Origin: CAIVAT01 sp964355945
Lineage (GTDB): Bacteria > Bacteroidota > Bacteroidia > Bacteroidales > FEN-979
Length of the DNA: 57,395 bases
NCBI GenBank assembly: GCA_964355945.1
Contig: CAYHGE010000012.1
Coordinates: 1-57,395 of the forward strand
Direction of reading: 5' to 3'
The notes below the pieces were generated by a model. That model made no database searches, was not told the origin of the DNA, and was given only the letters and a program-made list of their open reading frames with translations. Within the stretch, counting starts at the first letter, position 1, and every line of letters starts with the position of its first letter. Both the position numbers and the translations under genes were made by a program. This document shows positions 8,909-16,028 of the stretch, piece after piece.

Positions 8909-8916
8909 TACTTTTG
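8909..8916 (+). promoter_or_regulatory. Putative -7 element for the T9SS cargo gene at 8935
   Basis: TACTTTTG fits TAnnTTTG. It overlaps a possible TTG start at 8914 and so rules that longer start out: translation must begin at the ATG at 8935. Confidence 0.6.
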
Positions 8917-8934
8917 TCAAAAAATCCAACCTAT

Positions 8935-10395
8935 ATGAAAAAAATTATATTTACAGTTTTATTTGTTTTACCAATTCTGCTCCACGCGCAGAATTACACC
9001 AACATTTGCTCCTCCGGACCCGCATTTTATAAAAAGATGAATACCAATGCGGTTAAGGCTTACAAAGCATCCAGCTATACGATCCCTGCTGCGAATGACA
9101 CCTTGTTTTTCACATTCCCTACCATCAGGGATACTGCGGCAGAATGTAAAGACACCACGAAAGGATCAATTTTTGGAAGAAAAATCTACAGGCAGAGTTC
9201 GGGCTTCATGTTCTATTTCTTTAACAAGAAAAATGATACGGTATATGTTTATTGCAAGGGGCAGTTGAACGATACCTGGCGCTTTACAAAATTAACGACA
9301 GGCACCTATCTCGAAGCCAAGGTCACTTCCATCGGTCCCGACAGCGTGATGGGCGTCCTGGATGATGTGATGAGGATCGAGCTTCAAGCCAAAAGAAATG
9401 ACGGAACCCTTATTGCAAATCCCTGGAACGGGAAATATTTCAAGTTGAGCAAGCATTATGGTTTGTCAAGGACATTTGACATGACAAATGTTCCCTTTGA
9501 CACAACAAATTACACACTCGTAGGAAAGTTGAAACCTGTGATCGGAATACAGGATTTTGGCTGGAAAGAGGTTTATAGTTACAACATCGGTGATGCCCTT
9601 CATTATTCCGGTTACAGCAATACCTCAGGCGGGCCCAGCTCGACATGGAAGGAAATCCAGAATGTGTTTTCAAAGACCACTTACGGAGCCAACAACGACT
9701 CAGTGGTGTATAAATTCGACCGTTGCAGGAGCACCATCACCAACCCGGGCGGCAACCATGTTTACATGCGTGATACGATAACGGTTAAATATAAATTCAA
9801 CGTGATGGCTGGCGACTCAACCATCATGCGTTATCCCGATCAGTTTTTCCGCCAGAATGTTTATGCCTCGCAATTTGACCGTTACATGAAAGCGTTCAAC
9901 AACCGGCAGACCAAAAAAGTAACTGATGACAAATACCGGTTCCTGAATTCATGCTTCATCATCCCGACCGGGAGTGTTACACTTTACCGCAATTATTCCG
10001 AAGGTCTTGGTGTTACGGAATATTATCGTGATGACCAAACCACCCAGGATTTTTACCGGCTGGTCTATTTCAAAAAAGGTTCTGAAACCTGGGGTGCCGC
10101 AGTTGGCACACAATGTTCACCCATCCTTGATGTGAATGAAGAGGTAGCTGCAACACCCCAGGTACGCGTTGTACCAAATCCATTAAAGAGCCAGGCAACT
10201 ATCATCATTGAGAATATGAAAATAAGTGACGGTACTGTGTTTATTCTCTACAATCTGGTTGGCAAAGAAGTTTCGAGGATGAAAATCACCTCAAACAATA
10301 CAATCCTTGAACGGAATAATCTCCCAGCAGGCATCTATGTCTATATGCTGACCGGAAAAGATCTAATGTCAAAGGGCAAACTTGTGATTGAATAA
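8935..10395 (+). CDS. Secreted protein with type A T9SS sorting domain
   Basis: 486 residues from the ATG at 8935 (MKKIIFTVLFVLPILLHAQ, a clean signal peptide). The body of about 390 residues is rich in Thr, Asn, Tyr and Asp with no domain I recognise. The last 75 residues are a Por secretion C-terminal sorting domain of type A: VVPNPLKSQATIIIEN, LYNLVGKEVSRM and the end NNLPAGIYVYMLTG...KGKLVIE. Proteins of this class cross the outer membrane through T9SS and are attached to the surface or released. The secretion genes themselves are not in the window. Function of the body unknown. Confidence 0.85.
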   Translation: MKKIIFTVLFVLPILLHAQNYTNICSSGPAFYKKMNTNAVKAYKASSYTIPAANDTLFFTFPTIRDTAAECKDTTKGSIFGRKIYRQSSGFMFYFFNKKNDTVYVYCKGQLNDTWRFTKLTTGTYLEAKVTSIGPDSVMGVLDDVMRIELQAKRNDGTLIANPWNGKYFKLSKHYGLSRTFDMTNVPFDTTNYTLVGKLKPVIGIQDFGWKEVYSYNIGDALHYSGYSNTSGGPSSTWKEIQNVFSKTTYGANNDSVVYKFDRCRSTITNPGGNHVYMRDTITVKYKFNVMAGDSTIMRYPDQFFRQNVYASQFDRYMKAFNNRQTKKVTDDKYRFLNSCFIIPTGSVTLYRNYSEGLGVTEYYRDDQTTQDFYRLVYFKKGSETWGAAVGTQCSPILDVNEEVAATPQVRVVPNPLKSQATIIIENMKISDGTVFILYNLVGKEVSRMKITSNNTILERNNLPAGIYVYMLTGKDLMSKGKLVIE

Positions 10396-10440
10396 AAGAA
10401 CAAGGAGCGGATAGGCGTCTCAGGTAAACCTATGGCAAAT

Positions 10441-10476
10441 AAAAAGCCTGCTTCGGCAATTCGGAGCAGGCTTTTT
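10441..10476. terminator. Bidirectional terminator
   Basis: AAAAAGCCTGCT (10441-10452) pairs perfectly with AGCAGGCTTTTT (10465-10476). It separates the convergent T9SS cargo gene and hutI and ends directly at the hutI stop codon. Confidence 0.9.
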
Positions 10477-11745
10477 CTATTTACCCCTGCAAAGATTGAC
10501 CAGCTGGCCGTTGAGGATAATCAGTTCTGCTTTATTGCTGCCATAAGAATATGGCATGAAAGAATAGGAAGGGATCGGTTTTGTAATGTAAACGTTTGCG
10601 ATTTTTCCACGGGCAATGCTTCCGTATTCTTCACTTAGCCCCATGGCATAAGCGCTATTAATGGTTACTGCATTGATTGCCTCCTCCGGAAGCATACGGT
10701 ATTTAATGCAGGCCATTGAGAGGATAAATTGCATGTTCCCGGAAGGAGATGAGCCCGGGTTAAAATCGCTGGCCATGGCAACCGGCAACCCTGCATTAAT
10801 CATCTTGCGCACAGGTGCATAAGCCATTTCTAAAAAAAACGCAGCACCGGGAAGTATTGTTGGCATCGTCTCAGTTTCCATCAGACAAGCAATTTCTGCA
10901 TCTCCCGTAAATTCAAGATGGTCAACTGAAAGTGCATTGTATTTAACACCAACCTGGATTCCCCCGGAATAGTCAAGTTCGTTGGCATGGATCTTTGCTC
11001 TCATTCCATATTTCATGCCTGCATTAAGGATCCGATCAGTCTCCTCAATCGTAAAAAACCCGCGATCACAGAAAACATCAATATAATCGGCGAGTTCCTC
11101 AGATGCAACCTGCGGGATCATTTCACTGATGACCATATCGGTAAATTCGCCCTGACGACCTTTGTATTCAGCCGGAACGGCATGTGCACCTAAAAATGTC
11201 GGAACTATTTTAACTGGTGTAAGTGTTTTCAACCTGCGAATCACACGAAGCATTTTAAGCTCATCTTCCGGGTTCAACCCATACCCGCTTTTGATCTCCA
11301 CAGCACCGGTTCCCCAGGCAATGATTTCATTCAGCCGGATCAATGCCTCCTCCACAAGTTCCTCTTCTGTTGCATCATGCAACCGCCGGGCAGAATTCAA
11401 TATACCCCCGCCCCGTTGCGCAATTTCCTCATAACTAAGCCCTTTGATCTTATCAATGTATTCTATTTCGCGGCTTCCTGCATAAACAAGATGGGTATGG
11501 CTGTCGCAGAAACTTGGAAAAACCATTTTATCGGTTGCATCAATAACGACACAGGATGGATCGGACTCATAAGAGACCATGTTTTTAATGGGCATCGTCC
11601 CAAAATCCTTTATCCGGTCACCTTCGATGAGAAGCCAGGCCGTTTGAATGGTTTTGAGTTTCGACATGGCACTGCCTGCAACCATAAGCTGAGGCTTTTC
11701 TTCTACCTGGATTAGTTCCTTGATGTTTGTGATCAGGATGGACAT
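10477..11745 (-). CDS. hutI: Imidazolonepropionase
   Basis: 422-residue amidohydrolase-superfamily enzyme. Visible landmarks are the metal-binding FCDSHTHLVYAGSRE, YEEIAQRGGGI, EIKSGYGL, FLGAHAVP, AKIHANEL, SVDHLEF and the metal aspartate in MASDFNPGSSPSG. It hydrolyses 4-imidazolone-5-propanoate to N-formimino-L-glutamate, the substrate of the ftcD product 4 kb away, so the two act in sequence in histidine breakdown although they are separated by two unrelated genes. Only 5 bp separate its start from the end of the zinc-ribbon gene at 11751-12185, so the two are probably co-transcribed from upstream of the latter. Confidence 0.96.
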   Translation of the reverse strand: MSILITNIKELIQVEEKPQLMVAGSAMSKLKTIQTAWLLIEGDRIKDFGTMPIKNMVSYESDPSCVVIDATDKMVFPSFCDSHTHLVYAGSREIEYIDKIKGLSYEEIAQRGGGILNSARRLHDATEEELVEEALIRLNEIIAWGTGAVEIKSGYGLNPEDELKMLRVIRRLKTLTPVKIVPTFLGAHAVPAEYKGRQGEFTDMVISEMIPQVASEELADYIDVFCDRGFFTIEETDRILNAGMKYGMRAKIHANELDYSGGIQVGVKYNALSVDHLEFTGDAEIACLMETETMPTILPGAAFFLEMAYAPVRKMINAGLPVAMASDFNPGSSPSGNMQFILSMACIKYRMLPEEAINAVTINSAYAMGLSEEYGSIARGKIANVYITKPIPSYSFMPYSYGSNKAELIILNGQLVNLCRGK

Positions 11746-11750
11746 GAGCG

Positions 11751-12185
11751 TTATTTTGGGCTCACGAAAGTAACCATTTTTTTATCATTGAAGAGGATGT
11801 CAACCTCTCCACGGTTTTTAATGCACTCCATCAGGCGGCTCTTTAGCTTCCAGCAGGTCATCTGGCGAAGGTCGAGTAAGCGCGACAACTCATAAGTGGA
11901 AACCGCAGGATCATGGCAAACAAGATAAACAATGCGGAATGCTTCAGTAATCGGAATATGACAACGATGAAAAATTGTATGCGCTGTGGCCGATTCCTCT
12001 GCTTTGCAACGGGTACAGCGACGTGCATACATTGTTTTACCTTTGCAGTAATTTGTGTTTCCACATTTGACACAGGTGAATCCGGCTTCCCATTTTTTTT
12101 CTGCCAGAAATTTTAAACAATCTTCCTCCTTCGAAAAAAATCCGGAAAGCTCACTAATATCAAGCTGTTTGAAAGATATAGACAT
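11751..12185 (-). CDS. Stand-alone IS1595-type zinc-ribbon/HTH protein (no DDE domain)
   Basis: 144 residues from the ATG at 12185 (an in-frame TTG lies 9 bp upstream). The sequence matches the N-terminal part of IS1595-family transposases: EEDCLKFLAEKKW, a zinc ribbon with CVKC and CTRC pairs, then a helix-turn-helix region (ITEAFRIVYLVC, STYELSRLLDLRQMTCWKLKSRL). The protein stops there, where an intact transposase of about 300 residues would continue into its DDE nuclease domain. I see no DDE remnant between it and hutI and no terminal inverted repeats. Placement 5 bp ahead of hutI, with an uninterrupted frame, suggests a transposase fragment kept as a DNA-binding protein, possibly a regulator. 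This is inference. Confidence 0.75.
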   Translation of the reverse strand: MSISFKQLDISELSGFFSKEEDCLKFLAEKKWEAGFTCVKCGNTNYCKGKTMYARRCTRCKAEESATAHTIFHRCHIPITEAFRIVYLVCHDPAVSTYELSRLLDLRQMTCWKLKSRLMECIKNRGEVDILFNDKKMVTFVSPK

Positions 12186-12201
12186 AGAAACCAAATAATA
12201 A

Positions 12202-12217
12202 TTTTACAAATGTAAAA
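12202..12217. promoter_or_regulatory. Inverted repeat in the divergent zinc-ribbon/thioredoxin intergenic region
   Basis: TTTTACA-AA-TGTAAAA, perfect 7-bp arms around a 2-bp spacer, lies 16 bp upstream of the zinc-ribbon gene start. It could be an operator for that protein or another regulator; AT-rich chance cannot be excluded. Confidence 0.4.
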
Positions 12218-12259
12218 ATAAATAGTGATATTTATGCGATTTGTATAAATATTTCTATT

Positions 12260-12267
12260 TATCTTTG
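12260..12267 (+). promoter_or_regulatory. Putative promoter of the thioredoxin lipoprotein gene
   Basis: TATCTTTG fits TAnnTTTG, with a TTTG at 12240-12243 as a possible -33 element (16-bp spacing, somewhat short). The ATG follows 25 bp later. Confidence 0.6.
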
Positions 12268-12292
12268 CAGCATCATTAAAACAACAATAAAT

Positions 12293-12772
12293 ATGAAAAA
12301 ACTAACATTTCTTTTGTTATTCTTTGTTTCATTTACTTTTAATGCATGCAGTGGAAACGATAACAAGGATAACGACAACAAGGATAACGGAACCAAGGGC
12401 ATCATTGAAGGACAGGTAAACAAACTTACCGCTGAGTCTTTTCAGAAACTGGTATGGGATTATAAAGCGAATTCAAAGGAGTGGACGTTTGTAGGAGATC
12501 AGCCATGCATCATAGATTTTTATGCTGACTGGTGCCGTCCATGTAAAATGGTCGCCCCGATCATGGATGAACTCTCAAAGGAGTATAAAGGAAAAGTAAG
12601 GATATACAAAATTAACACAGATGAACAGCGCGAACTGGCCGGCTTGTTTAACATTAATTCCATTCCTGCGGTATTATTTATTCCAAAAAACGGAAAACCA
12701 CAAATGTCGGTAGGTGCCATGCAAAAACCTGCTTACGTGGAGATGATAGGGACTGTGCTGCTGGTAAAGTAG
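12293..12772 (+). CDS. Thioredoxin-like lipoprotein with WCRPC active site
   Basis: 159 residues. The signal peptide ends FNAC (lipobox, Cys19), followed by an Asp/Asn/Lys-rich linker of repeated DNKDN units and a thioredoxin fold from about residue 42. The active site is WCRPC (Cys81, Cys84) instead of the WCGPC of classical thioredoxin; the middle residues tune redox potential, so this may favour a different partner. The conserved cis-proline is in NSIPAVLF. It is a close paralogue of the cytoplasmic thioredoxin encoded 71 bp downstream, apparently a tandem duplication in which one copy gained an export signal. Predicted to face the periplasm from a membrane anchor. Confidence 0.88.
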   Translation: MKKLTFLLLFFVSFTFNACSGNDNKDNDNKDNGTKGIIEGQVNKLTAESFQKLVWDYKANSKEWTFVGDQPCIIDFYADWCRPCKMVAPIMDELSKEYKGKVRIYKINTDEQRELAGLFNINSIPAVLFIPKNGKPQMSVGAMQKPAYVEMIGTVLLVK

Positions 12773-12796
12773 CGGACAGGTGGACAGGCGGACAGG
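12773..12796 (+). repeat. Three tandem 8-bp repeats
   Basis: CGGACAGG, TGGACAGG and CGGACAGG follow each other directly after the stop of the thioredoxin lipoprotein gene. Related GTCC-rich sequence of opposite orientation stands at 18607-18621, which hints at a dispersed intergenic repeat. Confidence 0.6.
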
Positions 12797-12843
12797 AATC
12801 CGGTTATTTTTAAAAGTAATTTTTCATTTTTAATTCAACAATC

Positions 12844-13206
12844 ATGGTAGAGCATTTAACGAAAGCAACCTTTTTAGAAAAGGTCTTTAATTTCGAACAA
12901 AATCAGGAGTGGAAATTCGAGGGAACAATTCCTTGTATTATAGATTTCTATGCAGACTGGTGTGGCCCCTGCAAGATGGTAGCCCCTGTTCTGGAAGAGC
13001 TTGCCCTTGAATATTCAGGAAAAATAAACATCTACAAAATTGATACTGAAGCAGAGCAGGAACTGGCAGGAGCTTTTGGCATCCGGAGTATTCCGTCGAT
13101 GTTGTTTGTTCCGTTGAATGAGCAGCCGCAGATGTCAGTAGGGGCATTGCCCAAAGACTCACTAAAAAAGGCAATCAGCGAAGTATTGTTGAAAGAAGCA
13201 AACTGA
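12844..13206 (+). CDS. trxA: Thioredoxin
   Basis: 120 residues without signal peptide, active site WCGPC (Cys40, Cys43), cis-proline in RSIPSMLF. It is a general cytoplasmic disulfide reductant and could serve the bcp-type peroxiredoxin at 52462-52926. Compared with E. coli thioredoxin the N-terminus carries a longer loop (FEQNQEWKFEGTI) that is shared with its upstream lipoprotein paralogue. Its TGA stop overlaps by one base the ATG of the WbqC-family gene (TGATG), so the two are co-translated. Confidence 0.92.
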   Translation: MVEHLTKATFLEKVFNFEQNQEWKFEGTIPCIIDFYADWCGPCKMVAPVLEELALEYSGKINIYKIDTEAEQELAGAFGIRSIPSMLFVPLNEQPQMSVGALPKDSLKKAISEVLLKEAN

Positions 13207-13835
13207 TGAGGGGTTTGTTTATAACAGCCTGTTTTCCTCCAGTCAGTTATATGGCTGAGGCCATCCGGGCAGATGAAATTGTCATAGAGACAATGGAAAC
13301 CTACTCAAAGCAAACGATCCGGAATCACTACTCAATTTTCGGCCCCAATGGAAAGCACACGTTAAGCATCCCGGTAATTAAAACAAACGGGAATAACACC
13401 CTTACCAGGGATGTATTGATTTCAACTCATCAACCCTGGCAAAAGATTCATTGGCGATCGATAGAAACGGCGTATAACAATTCGCCGTTTTTTCTTTATT
13501 ACAAAGATCCGCTATCTGGCTTGTATGAAGCAAAATTCAAGTACCTGCTCGATCTCAATATGGAAATTCTTACTACCCTGCTTCGACTTTTAAAGATCAG
13601 TAAACCTGTCAGAGTAACCGATACTTTTGAAAAAACACCAGAATCGGCCAATGACTTCCGTGACAAATTCGGGACAAAAAAAAACCATGAGAAATATAAT
13701 TACCCTCACTACACCCAGGTTTTTGAAACCCGCCATGGTTTCATCCCCGGATTAAGCATCCTGGACGTAATTTTTAATCTTGGCCCTGAGGCCGCCCTGT
13801 ACCTGAAAAGTCTCAACAACTCACAATCCGCATGA
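13206..13835 (+). CDS. WbqC-family protein
   Basis: 209 residues. Recognised as WbqC-like by ACFPPVSYMA at the N-terminus, ETYSKQTIRNHYSI, DVLISTHQPWQKIHWRSIET and AYNNSPFFLYYKDPL. The family occurs in polysaccharide and amino-sugar gene clusters and its chemistry is not settled. Here it overlaps the thioredoxin stop by one base and is followed convergently by a membrane glycosyltransferase, which may be a functional hint or chance. The start is fixed by the FITACFPP motif close to the N-terminus. Confidence 0.85.
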   Translation: MRGLFITACFPPVSYMAEAIRADEIVIETMETYSKQTIRNHYSIFGPNGKHTLSIPVIKTNGNNTLTRDVLISTHQPWQKIHWRSIETAYNNSPFFLYYKDPLSGLYEAKFKYLLDLNMEILTTLLRLLKISKPVRVTDTFEKTPESANDFRDKFGTKKNHEKYNYPHYTQVFETRHGFIPGLSILDVIFNLGPEAALYLKSLNNSQSA

Positions 13836-13851
13836 TTATTTGCCGGGCCAG

Positions 13852-15876
13852 TCATCTTGAATTGCTGTTAGCTGTATTTTTACTCTTTTCCAGGTATGCC
13901 TTCGATTTATCCCGAAGCCCCATATTCTGATAAACCGTCGCTAAATTTTTCAACAACTGGGAATCATCCGGTTTTATTCGCTCTGCTGCTTCAAATGCTT
14001 TTCCCGCGCCCTGCCAGTTGTTGCTCATGCCATAAGCCATGCCCAGATTATTCTGTGCGGTAAAATCAGACGGGTTTAGCCGGACAGCAGTCTCCAGATA
14101 AGGAACTGCTGAAACCGGATCATGTTTTACATTCATGTATAGCACCCCAAGATTTATATTCATGTCATACCGCTGTGGGTTTACTGCATATAACCGTTTA
14201 AAAAGTTCCAGTTTGTGATCGCCATCCTGATATTGGTTCATGAGCATCAGGAAATTCTGATAAACCTTTGGGTTGTCTGGTAAATAGTGAAGAATGGTCG
14301 TGTAAACTGTTACGATCGTATCATAATTCTTATTGTATTCGTAGTACGCGGCAGCAAGGTTGAAAAGTGCAATGATTTGCTTAGGATAGATCTGTATTGC
14401 TTTTTGCTGATATTTAATCGATTGCCGAAGCAAACTATCCCGTAAGGTTACATTTGTCACTTGTCCAGCCTGCTTTATAAGATATTCCCCAGCCAGCGCA
14501 TTCCCTTTTGCACTGTTTGATGAAACCTTCACATCCGTTGTAAAAAGTGTGTAGCTGTCTTGCCATGCAGGGTTACGTGACACTGTTTTGAAAGCATAAA
14601 GTGCAAGTACGATCAAAACGATCCCCGGGATCAACCATGCAGGCCAACTCCGCTTTTTAAGAACTGGCAAGGTTCCCGTTGAAAGGAGCCATGCGATGGC
14701 AAGACAATATCCCAACGATGGCATATAGAGAAACCTTTCATTCATGAAAGCACCGATGGGAAACAACAAATTCGAAACAATTGACAGGGTGATAAAGAAA
14801 TAGAGGATGGCATAAGTGCCGACCTCTCTCTTTCTGAAGGTAAGAACTACATAAAGGGCAAGAGCAAGGTAACTCAAAAACGACATGATGGCCCTGATAT
14901 CAGTCCAGGATACAATCGGGATATGATAGGGATAATAGTCAAATGTAAGCGGGTGCGGGAATACCAGGAGTTTAAGGTAAAGCCCAAGCGTATAAAAGAT
15001 TGTAGCATATTTCTGCATCAGGTTCATCTCAATAAACGGATTGTTCATCAAGTCGTTTTCAAGTCCGCCGGAGGCATTATGGCCGATTACCATTTGCCTG
15101 ATCAACAAGAAAATGGCGACACTCACACCAAGCGGAATGACTGTGATAAAAATATTTTTCAATGAGTATTTACTGAAAAACCAAATGGTCAGGGGAATGA
15201 TGACCAGAAAAGTAATTGAATTTTCCTTAGACAGAAGAGCCAAAAAGAAGACTGCCGACGATAGAACAAGCTTGACCTTGTTGTTTCCAGCCAGGTAATC
15301 AAGAACGAGTTTCATTGAAAGCAGAGCCAGCAGCAGGGAAAGGATTTCATCCCGGCCTTTGATATTTGCAATTACCTCGGTATGAACAGGATGACCAATA
15401 AAAAGCAAGGCAGAAAGAAATGGAACCGAGATATACCATCTCTTATGATTCACAGGAATTCCTTTTAAAACAAACAACTGAGACAGGAGTTTATACAACA
15501 GAATTCCTGTCAGGATCAGAAGTATCAGGTTTATCAGGTGACTGATCAGCGGATTGGCACCGAAAATCTGATATTCAAGAGCAAATGTAACAAGTGAAAG
15601 CGGCCTGTACCGGCCTCCGGTGACCATGTTATTGTCCTTCCCATAAAAACCTGCAAAAAAATCGGTTGTAAGGATTTCAGGTATCCCCTTTATTCCTGCT
15701 TTGGTGAATTGGTTGCCCGTAATTGCGACAAGGTCATCAAATGCATAATTAAGTGTCAGGGTGTTACCATAAAACACAAAGCATGCAATCACAATGACGA
15801 GGTAAGTATAATTTCTGCCTTTGTGATCAACTGAAGTGGCAGGAACTGTCTGCTTTTTCTTTATCGGTGCCTTCAT
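13852..15876 (-). CDS. GT-C membrane glycosyltransferase-like protein with C-terminal TPRs (TMTC-like)
   Basis: 674 residues. After a short cytosolic N-terminus there are about ten membrane helices (about 24-450). The first extracytoplasmic loop carries AFDDLVAITGN, the acidic pair typical of GT-C enzymes, and GGRYRPLSLVTFALEYQIFG, a signature shared with TMTC-type O-mannosyltransferases; HPVHTEVIANIKGRDEI follows in the next loop. From about residue 480 to the end are five or so tetratricopeptide repeats. By homology it should transfer a sugar from a lipid-linked donor to exported proteins. Bacteroidota glycosylate secreted proteins, so surface cargo encoded nearby are plausible acceptors; this is inference. 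Confidence 0.82.
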   Translation of the reverse strand: MKAPIKKKQTVPATSVDHKGRNYTYLVIVIACFVFYGNTLTLNYAFDDLVAITGNQFTKAGIKGIPEILTTDFFAGFYGKDNNMVTGGRYRPLSLVTFALEYQIFGANPLISHLINLILLILTGILLYKLLSQLFVLKGIPVNHKRWYISVPFLSALLFIGHPVHTEVIANIKGRDEILSLLLALLSMKLVLDYLAGNNKVKLVLSSAVFFLALLSKENSITFLVIIPLTIWFFSKYSLKNIFITVIPLGVSVAIFLLIRQMVIGHNASGGLENDLMNNPFIEMNLMQKYATIFYTLGLYLKLLVFPHPLTFDYYPYHIPIVSWTDIRAIMSFLSYLALALYVVLTFRKREVGTYAILYFFITLSIVSNLLFPIGAFMNERFLYMPSLGYCLAIAWLLSTGTLPVLKKRSWPAWLIPGIVLIVLALYAFKTVSRNPAWQDSYTLFTTDVKVSSNSAKGNALAGEYLIKQAGQVTNVTLRDSLLRQSIKYQQKAIQIYPKQIIALFNLAAAYYEYNKNYDTIVTVYTTILHYLPDNPKVYQNFLMLMNQYQDGDHKLELFKRLYAVNPQRYDMNINLGVLYMNVKHDPVSAVPYLETAVRLNPSDFTAQNNLGMAYGMSNNWQGAGKAFEAAERIKPDDSQLLKNLATVYQNMGLRDKSKAYLEKSKNTANSNSR

Positions 15877-15935
15877 AATTTCTATTTATAAGGATTCTGA
15901 TTTGATTGATAGACAACCTGAAACCAGTTACGGGT

Positions 15936-15943
15936 CAAATATA
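15936..15943 (-). promoter_or_regulatory. Putative -7 element for the GT-C/TPR gene
   Basis: Minus-strand TATATTTG fits TAnnTTTG and gives a leader of about 53 nt. Confidence 0.55.
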
Positions 15944-15999
15944 ATTGATTTTCCAGTTACAATTCCATCTGCGCTAACTGTTTGAATCTGAATTTTTAC

Positions 16000-16007
16000 T
16001 ACATTTG
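16000..16007 (+). promoter_or_regulatory. Putative promoter of feoAB
   Basis: TACATTTG fits TAnnTTTG, with TTTG at 15981-15984 as a possible -33 box (15-bp spacing, short). It lies only 21 bp before the TTG start. No Fur-box-like palindrome is obvious nearby. Confidence 0.55.
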
Positions 16008-16028
16008 CATTAATTCAATCTAAATTAA

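Noticed and set aside
12357..12388. Near-repeats encoding DNKDN in the thioredoxin lipoprotein as a genomic repeat
   Set aside because: Two to three imperfect in-frame units form an ordinary low-complexity lipoprotein linker; not reported as a separate repeat.
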